Positions 27,660-36,584 of a stretch of DNA of 64,000 nucleotides are shown here, one piece after another (positions within the stretch are counted from its first letter, which is position 1; each line of letters starts with the position of its first letter). The stretch spans positions 558,001 through 622,000 of the forward strand of contig NZ_FYDG01000002.1 in the NCBI RefSeq assembly GCF_900187365.1, in the 5' to 3' direction. The position numbers and the translations under genes were made by a program. The notes under the pieces were generated by a model that was given only the letters and a program-made list of their open reading frames with translations, made no database searches and was not told where the DNA came from. Source of the stretch: Rhodoblastus acidophilus. GTDB lineage: Bacteria; Pseudomonadota; Alphaproteobacteria; Rhizobiales; Beijerinckiaceae.

Positions 27660-28532
27660 TCACCCTTCCACGGCGACGACGCGGTCGCGGCCGCCATGGT
27701 CGCGGCGACAGGAGATGGCGTCCCAACCGGCGGCGCGCAGCAAATCCGACACCTCGCCCGCCTGCCGCCAGCCGATTTCAACGCAAACGACGCCGCCCGG
27801 GCGCAGCAGCCGCCGCAATTCGCCCGCCAGCAGGCGATAGGGCGCAAGGCCGTCGGGACCGCCGTCGAGCGCCAGCAGCGGGTCATGGTTGCGCACTTCG
27901 CAATCCAGCTCTGCGATTTCAGCATGGCTGATATAGGGCGGATTGGAGACGACGAGATCGAACGGGCCGGACAGCGCGGCGGTCCAGTCGCCGCGAATCA
28001 CTTGTCCACGCCCGGCGAGGCCAAGCTGGGCCAGATTCGCCTGCGTGGCCGCGCAAGCGTCGGGCGACAGATCGACGCCGACGCCGAACGCGTCGGGACG
28101 CGCATCGAGCAAGGCGCACAGGATCGCGCCGGAGCCGACGCCGAGATCGACAATGCGCGGGTTCGTCGCGCCCGTCTTTGCCAGCAGTTTCAGCGCGGTT
28201 TCGACCAGAATTTCCGTATCGGCGCGGGGATCGAGCACGTTGGGCGCGACCAGCAGGTCCAGGCCGAAAAAATTGGTCGATCCGGTGATGCGATTGACCG
28301 GCTCGCCCGCCAGACGCCGCGCCGCGAAGCCCCGCAACCGCCCGGCGGCGGCGCCAAGCGGCTCCGCGTCGCGCGTGAGCAGGGCGAGCGCGTCCAGCCC
28401 GGTCGCCGCCCCTAGCAGAATGCGCGCCTCAAGGTCCGCCGGCTCCTTGCCGGCGGCGGACAGGGCGGCGGACAGACGCCGTCGCGCCGCCGACAGGGAA
28501 TCGTCGGCGGCGAAGGCGGGGGATTCGGTCAG
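27660..28532 (-). CDS. prmC: Peptide chain release factor N5-glutamine methyltransferase
   Basis: PrmC methylates the GGQ glutamine of release factors RF1 and RF2. The catalytic part shows the SAM site IVDLGVGSGAILCALL and the glutamine-binding SNPPYIS. From conventional start codons the frame begins only at a TTG (28337), which would drop the N-terminal helical domain. The frame is however open further and reads as a normal PrmC N-terminus (ADLEARILLGAATGLDALAL) from a CTG at 28532. That CTG overlaps the htpG stop (CTGA), with GGGAG just upstream. I therefore extend it to 290 residues with a CTG start. prfA, often beside prmC, is absent here. Confidence 0.85.
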   Translation of the reverse strand: MTESPAFAADDSLSAARRRLSAALSAAGKEPADLEARILLGAATGLDALALLTRDAEPLGAAAGRLRGFAARRLAGEPVNRITGSTNFFGLDLLVAPNVLDPRADTEILVETALKLLAKTGATNPRIVDLGVGSGAILCALLDARPDAFGVGVDLSPDACAATQANLAQLGLAGRGQVIRGDWTAALSGPFDLVVSNPPYISHAEIAELDCEVRNHDPLLALDGGPDGLAPYRLLAGELRRLLRPGGVVCVEIGWRQAGEVSDLLRAAGWDAISCRRDHGGRDRVVAVEG

Positions 28533-30427
28533 CTCTGCGCTCCCGCCGCCTTGCCGAGCACGCGGATCAGGCGGGCGGCGAAGGCGCTGGAATCGTGGGG
28601 CTGTTCGCCGTCCATCAGCCGGGCCTCGTCGAACAGCAGCCAGACGGCGTCCTCGAACAGGGCCTGGTCGCCGGTCCTGGCCTCCAGCGCCTTGACCAGC
28701 GGATGGGCGGGATTGATCTCCAGCACCGGCTTGGCCTTGTCCGGCGCCTGGCCGTGCGAGGCCAGAATCTGCTGCAGGCGCAGGTCGAGCCCGAATTCCG
28801 GCGCGATCAGGCAGGCCGGGCTGGTGGACAGGCGGTCGGACACGCGCACGTCCTCGACCACGCTTTCCAGCACGCCCTTGGCGGCGGCGACGAATTTGGC
28901 CGACGCTTCCGGGTTTTCGTCCTTTTTCTGCGACTCGTCGGTGACTTCGATGTCCTTGATGTCGGCCGACCCCTGGGTGATCGACTTGAACGGCTTGCCG
29001 TCAAAGCCGGTCGCGCTCGACGCCCAGAACGCGTCGACGGGATCGCTGAGCAGAAGAACTTCCACGCCGCGGGCGCGAAACCCTTCGAGTTGCGGGCTGG
29101 CGGCGATGCGCTCGGCCCCGTCGCCCGCGATGTAATAGATCGCGGTCTGGTTGGGGCGCAGGTTGGCGACATAATCCGTCAGCGAGCGCCCGCCTTCGGG
29201 TTTTTCCGTGGTGGCGAAGCGCGCCATCTTGAGCAGGGCGTCACGGCGCTCGGGATCCTCGTACAGGCCTTCCTTGAGCACGGCGCCGAAATGCTTCCAG
29301 ACTTCGTCGAATTTATCCGGCTCGTTTTCGGCCAGCTTGGTCAATTCCTGCAGCAGGCGATTGGCCACGCCCTTCTTGATCGCGGCATAGACGGCGTTCT
29401 GCTGCACCAGTTCGCGCGACACATTGAGCGGCAGGTCCGGCGAATCCACCACCAGCCGCATGAAGCGCAGATAGCCCGGCAGCAGGTCGGCGTCCTTGGA
29501 AATCAGCACGCGCCGCGAATAGAGCTTGGCCTTGCCTTTGCGCGAGGGGTCGAACAGATCGAACGGCCGCGAGCCCGGCACGAAGGCCAGCACGGTATAT
29601 TCGGCGCGCCCTTCCGCCTTCCAGTGGATGGTGAGGGCGGGCTCGTCGAACTGGCCCGACAGGTTCTGGTAGAAATCCTTGTACTGCTCGGGGGTGATCT
29701 CGGACTTGTTTTTCGCCCAGAGCGCGGCGCCCTCGCCGATGCGGCGCGGCTCCTCGCCGGGCTTTTCCACCAGGTCGATCGGGGTGGCCACGGCGCTGGA
29801 ATGTTCGGAAATCAGCCGCTCGATGGTGTAGGGCTTGGTGTAAGCCTCCTTCGACTCCTCATTGAGGTGAAGGATGACGCGCGAGCCCCGAGCCGGGGCC
29901 TCGCCGAGCGGCAGCGGCGACACTTCGTAATCGCCCTTGCCGTCGGAGGTCCAGCGCCACGCGGTTTCCTCGCCGGCGCGGCGGGTTTCGACCACCACGC
30001 GGTCGGCGACCATGAAGGCGGAGTAAAAACCGATGCCGAACTGGCCGATCAGTTCGGCGGCGTTGGGGGAATTTTCGGCGACCTTCATCTTTTCCAGGAA
30101 GGCGCGGGTGCCGGAATTGGCGATGGTGCCGAGCGCGGAATTCAGCTCGTCGCGGTTCATGCCGACGCCATTGTCGATCACGCTGAGGGTTCCGGCCTCC
30201 GGGTCGAGCGCGACCTTGATCGAGAAGGCTTCGCCGTCCTGGGTCAACGCGGAATCGCTATTGGCCTCGTAGCGCAGCTTTTCGCAGGCGTCGGCGGCGT
30301 TGGAAATCAGTTCGCGCAGGAAAATATCGCGTTCCGAATAAATCGAATGCACCATCAGGTGCAGCAGGCGCGCTACGTCAGCCTGGAAAACGTGCTTTTC
30401 AGCGGGGGCCGCGGTCTCGTCCGTCAT
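28529..30427 (-). CDS. htpG: Molecular chaperone HtpG (Hsp90)
   Basis: The bacterial Hsp90, 632 residues, a cytosolic homodimer that remodels client proteins with DnaK. The N-terminal GHKL ATPase domain has LRELISNAADACEKLRY, DNGVGMNRDEL and GQFGIGFYSAFMV; the middle domain has the conserved WRWTSDGKGDYEV and RELVQQNAVY region; the C-terminal dimerisation part ends with a standard acidic-hydrophobic tail. The frame runs upstream to 30469, but the ATG at 30427 has GAGGAG 4-5 nt upstream and matches the family. Its stop overlaps the probable prmC start by 4 bp. Confidence 0.96.
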   Translation of the reverse strand: MTDETAAPAEKHVFQADVARLLHLMVHSIYSERDIFLRELISNAADACEKLRYEANSDSALTQDGEAFSIKVALDPEAGTLSVIDNGVGMNRDELNSALGTIANSGTRAFLEKMKVAENSPNAAELIGQFGIGFYSAFMVADRVVVETRRAGEETAWRWTSDGKGDYEVSPLPLGEAPARGSRVILHLNEESKEAYTKPYTIERLISEHSSAVATPIDLVEKPGEEPRRIGEGAALWAKNKSEITPEQYKDFYQNLSGQFDEPALTIHWKAEGRAEYTVLAFVPGSRPFDLFDPSRKGKAKLYSRRVLISKDADLLPGYLRFMRLVVDSPDLPLNVSRELVQQNAVYAAIKKGVANRLLQELTKLAENEPDKFDEVWKHFGAVLKEGLYEDPERRDALLKMARFATTEKPEGGRSLTDYVANLRPNQTAIYYIAGDGAERIAASPQLEGFRARGVEVLLLSDPVDAFWASSATGFDGKPFKSITQGSADIKDIEVTDESQKKDENPEASAKFVAAAKGVLESVVEDVRVSDRLSTSPACLIAPEFGLDLRLQQILASHGQAPDKAKPVLEINPAHPLVKALEARTGDQALFEDAVWLLFDEARLMDGEQPHDSSAFAARLIRVLGKAAGAQS

Positions 30428-30554
30428 CTTCTCCTCGTATGCTTGGACTGGAGGTCTCCGCGCCGTCATATCGGGCTTTGATGGCGGATTTCAACCCTTG
30501 CATGGCCGGCGAAAGCGGTTCATCCTTTTGTCATGCAACTTGCGTGGGGCGCGT

Positions 30555-30911
30555 TTGGATCAGGAACCGACCGAACCCAGTTTCCAGCTCTACCGGCTAT
30601 CGCCGCCCGAGACGGCGACCGTCGGGTTTGACCGGCGCGAGTTGCAGGCCATCCTCAATATTTACGGCCGCATGATCGCCCTGGGCGAATGGCGCGACTA
30701 CGCCATGGATTTTTCGCCGCAGCGGGCGATTTTTTCGATTTTCCGGCGGACGGGCGAGGCGGCGTTCTACCGCGTGGTGAAAGAACCGAAGCTCGCGCGC
30801 AAGCAAGGGGCGTATTCGGTGGTGGCGCAGACCGGGCTGATCCTGAAGCGCGGGCCGGATTTGGCGCGCGTGCTGGCGGTGATGGAGAAGAAGCCGGTGG
30901 CGGTGGTTTAG
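30555..30911 (+). CDS. DUF2794 protein
   Basis: The 118-residue product carries the DUF2794 block: FDRRELQAILNIYGRMIALG, EWRDYAMDF, AIFSIFRRTGEAAFYRVV, PKLARKQGAYSVVAQ and GLILKRG near the end. The family is small, alphaproteobacterial and uncharacterised. The frame opens at a TTG at 30498, but the residues before 30555 are basic and unlike the family; the TTG at 30555 with GGGG upstream is preferred, with moderate certainty. It is divergent from htpG. Confidence 0.85.
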   Translation: MDQEPTEPSFQLYRLSPPETATVGFDRRELQAILNIYGRMIALGEWRDYAMDFSPQRAIFSIFRRTGEAAFYRVVKEPKLARKQGAYSVVAQTGLILKRGPDLARVLAVMEKKPVAVV

Positions 30912-30930
30912 CGCGTCGGCGCGATTTCGT

Positions 30931-31575
30931 TCAGAAATGCTCTTTCTCGTCCTCCGCCTTCACTTCGTGTTTCATGATCAGCGGCGTCTGCGACAGGGCG
31001 AAGATCACCGTCAGCGGCATGATGCCAAAACTTTTGAAGCCGGCCCAGAAATCCCAGCTTTGCGTCAGCCGCACGGCTTCGTTCAGCCCCGCCAGCACGA
31101 AGAAGAACAGCCCCCAGCGCAGCGTCAGCTTGCGCCAGCCCTGCTCGTCGAGGTGCAGCACGCTGTCCAGCGCCGCCGGCAACAACAGCTTGTTCATCGC
31201 CAGCCCGATCAGCAGGGCGCAGCCGAACAGGCCGTTGACGATGGTGGGTTTCAACTGGATGAACAGCTTGTCCTGAAAGATAAACGTCAGCCCGCCGAAA
31301 AACAGCACGGCCACCGCCGTCACCACCGGCATGACCGGCCATTGCCGCGTCAGCGCCCGGGAGGCGATCAGCGCGGCCAACACCGAAACCATCAGCACGC
31401 CGGTCGACGTCAGAATCGCCAGCTTTTCCGGCGTCAGGCCCGCCGGCAACGCCGGCGCCAGCAGGCCGGTAAACAAAGCGGGTTTGGAATTGGCGAGAAA
31501 AAACAGGCCGAGCGGCCCCATTTCCAGCACAAATTTCAGCAGCGGATTGACTTTTTTCTTCGGCGAAACGGTCAT
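30931..31575 (-). CDS. yciB: YciB/IspZ-family inner membrane septation protein
   Basis: The 214-residue protein has six predicted membrane helices and the family motifs KFVLEMGPLGLFFLANS at the N-terminus, FGGLTFIFQDKLFIQLKPT in the middle and LRWGLFFFVLAGLNE near the C-terminus. YciB (septation protein A) takes part in cell envelope and division functions in the inner membrane. It starts 5 nt after the ftsY stop, so both are translated from one message; the order ftsY-yciB is common in alphaproteobacteria. Confidence 0.92.
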   Translation of the reverse strand: MTVSPKKKVNPLLKFVLEMGPLGLFFLANSKPALFTGLLAPALPAGLTPEKLAILTSTGVLMVSVLAALIASRALTRQWPVMPVVTAVAVLFFGGLTFIFQDKLFIQLKPTIVNGLFGCALLIGLAMNKLLLPAALDSVLHLDEQGWRKLTLRWGLFFFVLAGLNEAVRLTQSWDFWAGFKSFGIMPLTVIFALSQTPLIMKHEVKAEDEKEHF

Positions 31576-31580
31576 TCAAA

Positions 31581-32822
31581 TCACTCGTCAAATCCCGCGA
31601 TGGCGCGGGCGAAATCGCGGGCGGCGAAAGGCTCCAAATCGTCGGCCTGTTCGCCCACGCCGATGAAATGCACGGGCAGGCGGAATTTTTCGGCGATGGC
31701 GACGAGAATGCCGCCGCGCGCGGTGCCGTCGAGCTTGGTCATCACCAGACCGGTGACGCCGGCGACCTTGCCAAAAATATCGACCTGATTCAAGGCGTTC
31801 TGGCCGACGGTGGCGTCGAGCACCAGCAGCACGGCATGGGGCGCGTCCGGATCGACCTTGCCCATGACGCGCACGATCTTGTCCAGCTCCGCCATGAGTT
31901 CGGTGCGGTTTTGCAGCCGCCCCGCCGTGTCCATCAGGACGATGTCGATGTTCTGCTCCTGCGCCTGCTTGATGGCGTCGAAGGCCAGACCGGCGGCGTC
32001 GGCGCCGGGCGCGCGGGCGATCACCGGCACGTTCTGACGCTCGCCCCAGACCTTGAGCTGTTCAATCGCGGCGGCGCGAAACGTGTCGCCGGCGGCGAGC
32101 ATCAACGTCTTGCCTTCCTCCTTGAATTTCTTGGCCAGCTTGCCGATCGTCGTGGTCTTGCCGGAGCCGTTGACCCCGACCACCAGAATGACGAACGGCT
32201 TGTGGCTGGCGTCGATCTCCAGCGGCTGCGCGACGGGGTCGAGCACGCGCTCGACCTCCTCGGCCAGAATGGCGCGGACTTCCTCCGGCTCGATCTGCTT
32301 GTCGTAGCGGCCCTTGCCGACGACGCTGGCGATGCGCGAGGCGACGCTGACGCCCAGATCCGCGCGCACCAGCACGTCCTCCAAGTCCTCCAGCGTGTCG
32401 GCCGACAATTTCCGCTTGGTGAAAATGTCGGCGATGCCCTGGGTGATCGACGAGGACGACCGCGCCAGGCCGTCGCGCAGGCGGCGCCACCAGCTCTTCT
32501 TCATTTCCGGCGGCGACGACGGCCCGCCCGGCGACGGGGGAATTTCGAGCGGCGGCTGGCTCGGCTGCGGGTCGATCGCCGGCGGCATTTCCGGCGGCTC
32601 GGGCGTCGCGGGTTCGGGCGTCGGCGCGGGAATGGGCTGCGGCTCGGGCGTCGGCCCCGGCGGGACCGGCGCCGGCGTCGGCTGCTCGGGCTTCGGGGCG
32701 GGCGAAGGTTCGGGCGAGGGGTCCGGCGCGGGCGCCAGCGAAGGCTCGGGCGTGGGGGCCGCCTTCGACTTCACGCCGAACATGCGTTCCATGAAAGTGG
32801 AGCTTTTTTTCACTTCGCTCAT
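31581..32822 (-). CDS. ftsY: Signal recognition particle receptor FtsY
   Basis: FtsY receives ribosome-SRP complexes at the membrane for co-translational insertion. The 413-residue protein has a short basic start, a long Pro/Glu/Ala-rich acidic A-domain (about 20-110), an SRP54_N helical bundle (about 112-190), and a GTPase G domain with VVGVNGSGKTTTIGKLA (G1), DTFRAAA, MDTAGRLQNR (G3) and TKLDGTARGG (G4). It is upstream of yciB in one operon and divergent from the pseudouridine synthase gene. Confidence 0.95.
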   Translation of the reverse strand: MSEVKKSSTFMERMFGVKSKAAPTPEPSLAPAPDPSPEPSPAPKPEQPTPAPVPPGPTPEPQPIPAPTPEPATPEPPEMPPAIDPQPSQPPLEIPPSPGGPSSPPEMKKSWWRRLRDGLARSSSSITQGIADIFTKRKLSADTLEDLEDVLVRADLGVSVASRIASVVGKGRYDKQIEPEEVRAILAEEVERVLDPVAQPLEIDASHKPFVILVVGVNGSGKTTTIGKLAKKFKEEGKTLMLAAGDTFRAAAIEQLKVWGERQNVPVIARAPGADAAGLAFDAIKQAQEQNIDIVLMDTAGRLQNRTELMAELDKIVRVMGKVDPDAPHAVLLVLDATVGQNALNQVDIFGKVAGVTGLVMTKLDGTARGGILVAIAEKFRLPVHFIGVGEQADDLEPFAARDFARAIAGFDE

Positions 32823-32914
32823 GCGCGCCTCCGAGGCCCTTCTCAGCGTAAGGACGATCTGCGATAAGCGGGCATGATCGCCCGCGCAATCCCTAAACGC
32901 CGAATCTTCGCCAA

Positions 32915-33667
32915 ATGACGCAGGATGAAATATGCGCCCGCCTGCTTTATCGCGACGGCCTGATCCTGGTGGTGGACAAGCCCGCGGGCTTGCCGGTGCA
33001 TCGCGGCCCCAAGGGCGGCGAGGCGTTCGAGGATTCCTTCAAGCATCTTCGCTTCGGCCTGCCGCGCGATCCTGCTTTGGGGCATCGTCTCGACAAGGAC
33101 ACGTCGGGCTGCCTGGTGCTGGGGCGCCACCGCAAGGCGCTGGAAAAGCTGATGAAGCTGTTCAAGCAGGGGCGGATTTCCAAAACCTACTGGGCGCTCG
33201 TGCGCGGCGGGCCGCGCGAGAACGAGGGGTTGATCGATCTGCCGCTCGGCCGTCTCGACGCCACCAGGGGCTGGTGGATGAAGGTGGACCCGCAGGGCCA
33301 GCCGGCGCAGACGCGCTGGCGGGTGTTGGGGCGCGGCGGCGATCTGTGCTGGCTGGAGCTGAAGCCGCTGACCGGCCGCACTCACCAATTGCGCGTGCAT
33401 TGCGCCGAATTGGGCTTCGCCATTTTCGGCGATCCGATCTACGGCCCCGGCGCGGCGCCGGACGAACGCCTGCATCTGCACGCGCGCGCCATTTCCATTC
33501 CCTTGGCCAACGCCAAGCCGCCAGTCGAGGTCGAGGCCTGCGCGCCGGACCATATGAAAACCCTGCTCGCGGCCTGCGGCTGGACCCCGGCGCTCGACGC
33601 GGCGGTCTTGGCCGCGCGCAAGGCGCGGGAGGCGGCGCAGCTGGCGAGGGCCGAAACCGAAGCCTGA
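32915..33667 (+). CDS. RluA-family RNA pseudouridine synthase
   Basis: The 250-residue enzyme isomerises uridine in rRNA or tRNA. The catalytic motif is GHRLDKDTSGCLVLG with the nucleophilic Asp in HRLDKDTSG (about residue 55). RTHQLRVHCAELG and FGDPIYGP are the other conserved blocks. There is no S4 domain at the N-terminus, and the length fits the short RluA/TruC-like group. The exact target position cannot be read from the sequence. It is a single gene divergent from ftsY. Confidence 0.9.
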   Translation: MTQDEICARLLYRDGLILVVDKPAGLPVHRGPKGGEAFEDSFKHLRFGLPRDPALGHRLDKDTSGCLVLGRHRKALEKLMKLFKQGRISKTYWALVRGGPRENEGLIDLPLGRLDATRGWWMKVDPQGQPAQTRWRVLGRGGDLCWLELKPLTGRTHQLRVHCAELGFAIFGDPIYGPGAAPDERLHLHARAISIPLANAKPPVEVEACAPDHMKTLLAACGWTPALDAAVLAARKAREAAQLARAETEA

Positions 33668-33798
33668 TTTCGGCATTGGACGGATGACCGGCGCCGCGAT
33701 CTGGCGCATAGTCGGGATCATCCATGGGTTTGGGGCGGAAACGCCCAAGTCTCGATTGACGGGTTTGACATGGGCAGGACTTTAATAATGGGCAGGGC

Positions 33799-34869
33799 AT
33801 GGGCACGACACCGTCATCGCTGAGCGCAAGACTGTCCTTTTCCTTCGTCGTCGTTTTCGCCACAGTCGCCTTCGCCTGGCTGCTGCTGCCGTTCTATGGC
33901 GCGATCCTGTGGGCGGCCATTCTCGCCATTGTGGTGGACGCCGCCAACAAGCGGTTCGTCGCGATGTTGAACGGCCGGAAGACCGCCGCCGCCGCGCTGT
34001 CCGTGCTGACCTGCGTCTGCATCATCGTGCTGCCGGCCGCGCTGGTTTTCGCCTCGCTGACGCGGGAAGCGACGGCGCTCTATGTCGCCACCCGCGACCG
34101 CGAATTCGATCCGGCGAAAACGCTCGACCAGATCTGGTCGGCGATTCCCGCCTCGCTGCGCGATTTCGTCGCCAACAACAGTTTCATCGACATCGGCGAC
34201 TTCAAGGCGAGCATCAACGCGCTGGTCGGGCAATTGAGCCAGTCCGTCGCCACCGGCGCGCTCAGCGTCGGCCAGGGCACGGCCATGCTGCTCGTCAATA
34301 TCCTGCTGATGCTCTATCTGCTGTTCTTCTTCGTCCGCGACGGCGCCAGTCTCATCGAGACGATCAAGAAGGCCAGCCCGTTCGAGAGCCGCCACACCGA
34401 ACATTTCTTCGGGCGGTTTTCCGCCGTGGCGAAATCGACGGTGATGGGCAGCATCATCGTCGCGGTCGTGCAGGGCGCGATCAGCGGCGTGATGTTCTGG
34501 GTGGTCGGCATTCCCTCGGTGCTGATCTGGTCGGCGCTGATGACGCTGCTGTCGCTGCTGCCGGCCATCGGCGCCGCGCTGATCTGGGCGCCGGCGGCGA
34601 TCTATCTCGTCGCGACGGGCGCCGCCGCCAAAGGCCTGATCCTCGCCGTGACGCTCGGAATCGCCAATACGGCGGTGGACAATTTTTTGCGCCCGCTGCT
34701 GGTGGGCAAGGGCATTCGCCTGCCCGATTATGTCGTGCTGGTCGCGACCATCGGCGGGTTGGCGTCGTTCGGGGTCAACGGGCTGGTGATCGGCCCGTTG
34801 ATCGCGACCATGTTCTTCTCGGCCTGGTCGCTGTTCAGCGACGACCCCGGATGGGCGACGCAAAAGTGA
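33799..34869 (+). CDS. AI-2E family (PerM/YdiK) membrane transporter
   Basis: The 356-residue protein has about eight membrane segments in the two-group layout of the AI-2 exporter superfamily. The conserved GAILWAAILAIV-like start, a large loop, and the C-terminal block WSALMTLLSLLPAIGAALIW with GLVIGPLIATMFFS are visible. Members export autoinducer-2, act as Na+/H+ antiporters, or have unknown substrates, so the substrate is left open. The gene stands alone between the pseudouridine synthase and asd. Confidence 0.88.
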   Translation: MGTTPSSLSARLSFSFVVVFATVAFAWLLLPFYGAILWAAILAIVVDAANKRFVAMLNGRKTAAAALSVLTCVCIIVLPAALVFASLTREATALYVATRDREFDPAKTLDQIWSAIPASLRDFVANNSFIDIGDFKASINALVGQLSQSVATGALSVGQGTAMLLVNILLMLYLLFFFVRDGASLIETIKKASPFESRHTEHFFGRFSAVAKSTVMGSIIVAVVQGAISGVMFWVVGIPSVLIWSALMTLLSLLPAIGAALIWAPAAIYLVATGAAAKGLILAVTLGIANTAVDNFLRPLLVGKGIRLPDYVVLVATIGGLASFGVNGLVIGPLIATMFFSAWSLFSDDPGWATQK

Positions 34870-34949
34870 GGCCGGGCGGCGGGTCACAAGGCGCATTGCC
34901 CTTGATCGCCCAATGCTGTAGGCAATCGGCCTGAAATTCGGAGTGGATC

Positions 34950-35984
34950 ATGGGTTACAAGGTCGCTGTCGTCGGCGCCACGGGCAATGTGGGCCGCGAA
35001 ATGCTGGATATTCTGGCCGAACGCCAGTTCCCGGCGGATGAAGTGGTGGCGCTCGCCTCCTCGCGCTCCATCGGCACGGAAGTCTCCTATGGCGACAAAA
35101 CCCTGAAGTGCAAGCATCTCGACACTTATGACTTCTCCGATGTGGACATCGCCCTGATGTCGGCGGGCGGCGACGTCTCCAAGGCCTGGTCGCCGAAGAT
35201 CGGCGCGCAGAAGTGCGTCGTGATCGACAATTCCTCGGCCTGGCGCTACGACGCCGACGTGCCGCTGGTCGTGCCGGAAGTCAACGCCGACGCGCTCAAG
35301 GATTTCGGGCGCAAGAACATCATCGCCAATCCCAACTGCTCCACGGCGCAGCTGGTGGTGGCGCTCAAGCCGCTGCATGACGCGTTTATCGTCAAGCGCG
35401 TGGTGGTCTCGACCTACCAGTCGGTGTCCGGCGCCGGCAAGGACGCCATGGACGAACTGTTCGCCCAGACCCGCGCGGTGTTCGTGTCCGATCAGGTCGA
35501 GAGCAAGAAATTCCCCAAGCGCATCGCCTTCAACCTCATTCCGCAGATCGACGTCTTCATGGAGGACGGCTTCACCAAGGAAGAGTGGAAGATGATGGCC
35601 GAGACCAAGAAGATTCTCGACCCCAAGATCAAGCTCACCGCCACCTGCGTGCGCGTGCCCGTGTTCATCTCCCATTCGGAATCGGTGAACGTCGAATTCG
35701 AGAAGCCGGTAACGGCGGACGAGGCGCGCAATATCCTGCGCGAGGCGCCGGGCGTACTGGTGATCGACAAGCGCGAGACCGGCGGCTACATCACCCCGCA
35801 TGAAGCGGCGGGCGAGGACGCCACCTATATTTCGCGCATCCGCGAGGACGCGACCGTGGAGAACGGCCTCGCCTTCTGGTGCGTGTCGGACAATCTGCGC
35901 AAGGGCGCGGCCCTCAACGCGGTGCAGATCGCCGAGGCGCTGATCAACCGAAAGCTGCTCACGCCAAAGAAAAAGGCGGCCTGA
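34950..35984 (+). CDS. asd: Aspartate-semialdehyde dehydrogenase
   Basis: This NADPH enzyme reduces aspartyl phosphate to the semialdehyde for lysine, diaminopimelate, threonine and methionine synthesis. The 344-residue product has the Rossmann start VAVVGATGNVGREML, the catalytic Cys in NPNCSTAQLV (about residue 130), the QSVSGAGKDAMDEL loop, and the substrate-binding RVPVFISHSESV with the catalytic His. GGAG sits 6 nt before the ATG. A terminator follows closely. Confidence 0.96.
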   Translation: MGYKVAVVGATGNVGREMLDILAERQFPADEVVALASSRSIGTEVSYGDKTLKCKHLDTYDFSDVDIALMSAGGDVSKAWSPKIGAQKCVVIDNSSAWRYDADVPLVVPEVNADALKDFGRKNIIANPNCSTAQLVVALKPLHDAFIVKRVVVSTYQSVSGAGKDAMDELFAQTRAVFVSDQVESKKFPKRIAFNLIPQIDVFMEDGFTKEEWKMMAETKKILDPKIKLTATCVRVPVFISHSESVNVEFEKPVTADEARNILREAPGVLVIDKRETGGYITPHEAAGEDATYISRIREDATVENGLAFWCVSDNLRKGAALNAVQIAEALINRKLLTPKKKAA

Positions 35985-35995
35985 GCAGTCAAACG

Positions 35996-36021
35996 AACCG
36001 GCGCCGCAAGCGCCGGTTTTT
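35996..36021 (+). terminator. Rho-independent terminator after asd
   Basis: AACCGGCGC and GCGCCGGTT form a perfect 9-bp stem with a CGCAA loop, followed by T residues. It ends only 15 nt before the psiE-like start. Confidence 0.9.
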
Positions 36022-36035
36022 CGTTGGGAGGCAGA

Positions 36036-36584
36036 ATGGAGCCGAAAGTCGACACCATTAATGAAATCAGACTGCCGGAGGGCTTGCGGCCCTTCAACAA
36101 CGCCGTGCTGGACGCCATGTCCTGGCTCAACGGCGTCGCCCATCTCGTGCTGGGCCTGGCGCTCGGCGCCGCGGTTCTCCTGTTCACTTGGCTGTTCATC
36201 CAGGACATCATGACGGCGCTGGGGGCGGACAATCTCGCCCAGGGCTTCCTGCACGGCCTCGGCACGTTGATGCTGCTGTGGACGGTCTCGGCGCTGATCA
36301 CCGCCGAAATCCGCTACATGCGCGGCCACCAGCTGACGGTGGACACGTTCGTCGAGGTCGCCATCGTGGTGCTGGTGCGCAAGCTCATCACCATGCCCGT
36401 GCAATCGACCCTGCCGAGCCCGCAGGAATTCCTGCTCTGGGTCGCGGCGGCGCTCTTGCTCGGCCTGATGTATCTCGTCGTCCGCTACGCCCAGACGATC
36501 AGCGTCGACGAACCGGCCGCCCAGCCGCCCGCCGCCTCACTCGCCGAGCGTGGGGGCCTTGGCGACCGCCGATCCGGCCGTTAA
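36036..36584 (+). CDS. PsiE-family (phosphate-starvation-inducible) membrane protein
   Basis: The 182-residue protein has four membrane helices and the PsiE features FTWLFIQDIMTALG, LHGLGTLMLLWTVSALITAE, EIRYMRGHQL and VVLVRKLITMP. PsiE is induced by phosphate starvation in E. coli, with unknown biochemistry. GGGAGG (36026-36031) fixes the ATG at 36036 rather than the TTG at 36024. The last 48 bp overlap the antiparallel end of the secreted-protein gene on the other strand. Confidence 0.87.
   Translation: MEPKVDTINEIRLPEGLRPFNNAVLDAMSWLNGVAHLVLGLALGAAVLLFTWLFIQDIMTALGADNLAQGFLHGLGTLMLLWTVSALITAEIRYMRGHQLTVDTFVEVAIVVLVRKLITMPVQSTLPSPQEFLLWVAAALLLGLMYLVVRYAQTISVDEPAAQPPAASLAERGGLGDRRSGR

Noticed and set aside
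28595-30481. A 628-codon plus-strand open frame
   Set aside because: It is antisense to htpG and lacks any family-like sequence.
34884-36404. A 506-codon minus-strand open frame
   Set aside because: It runs antisense through asd and the PsiE gene, both of which are clearly recognised.
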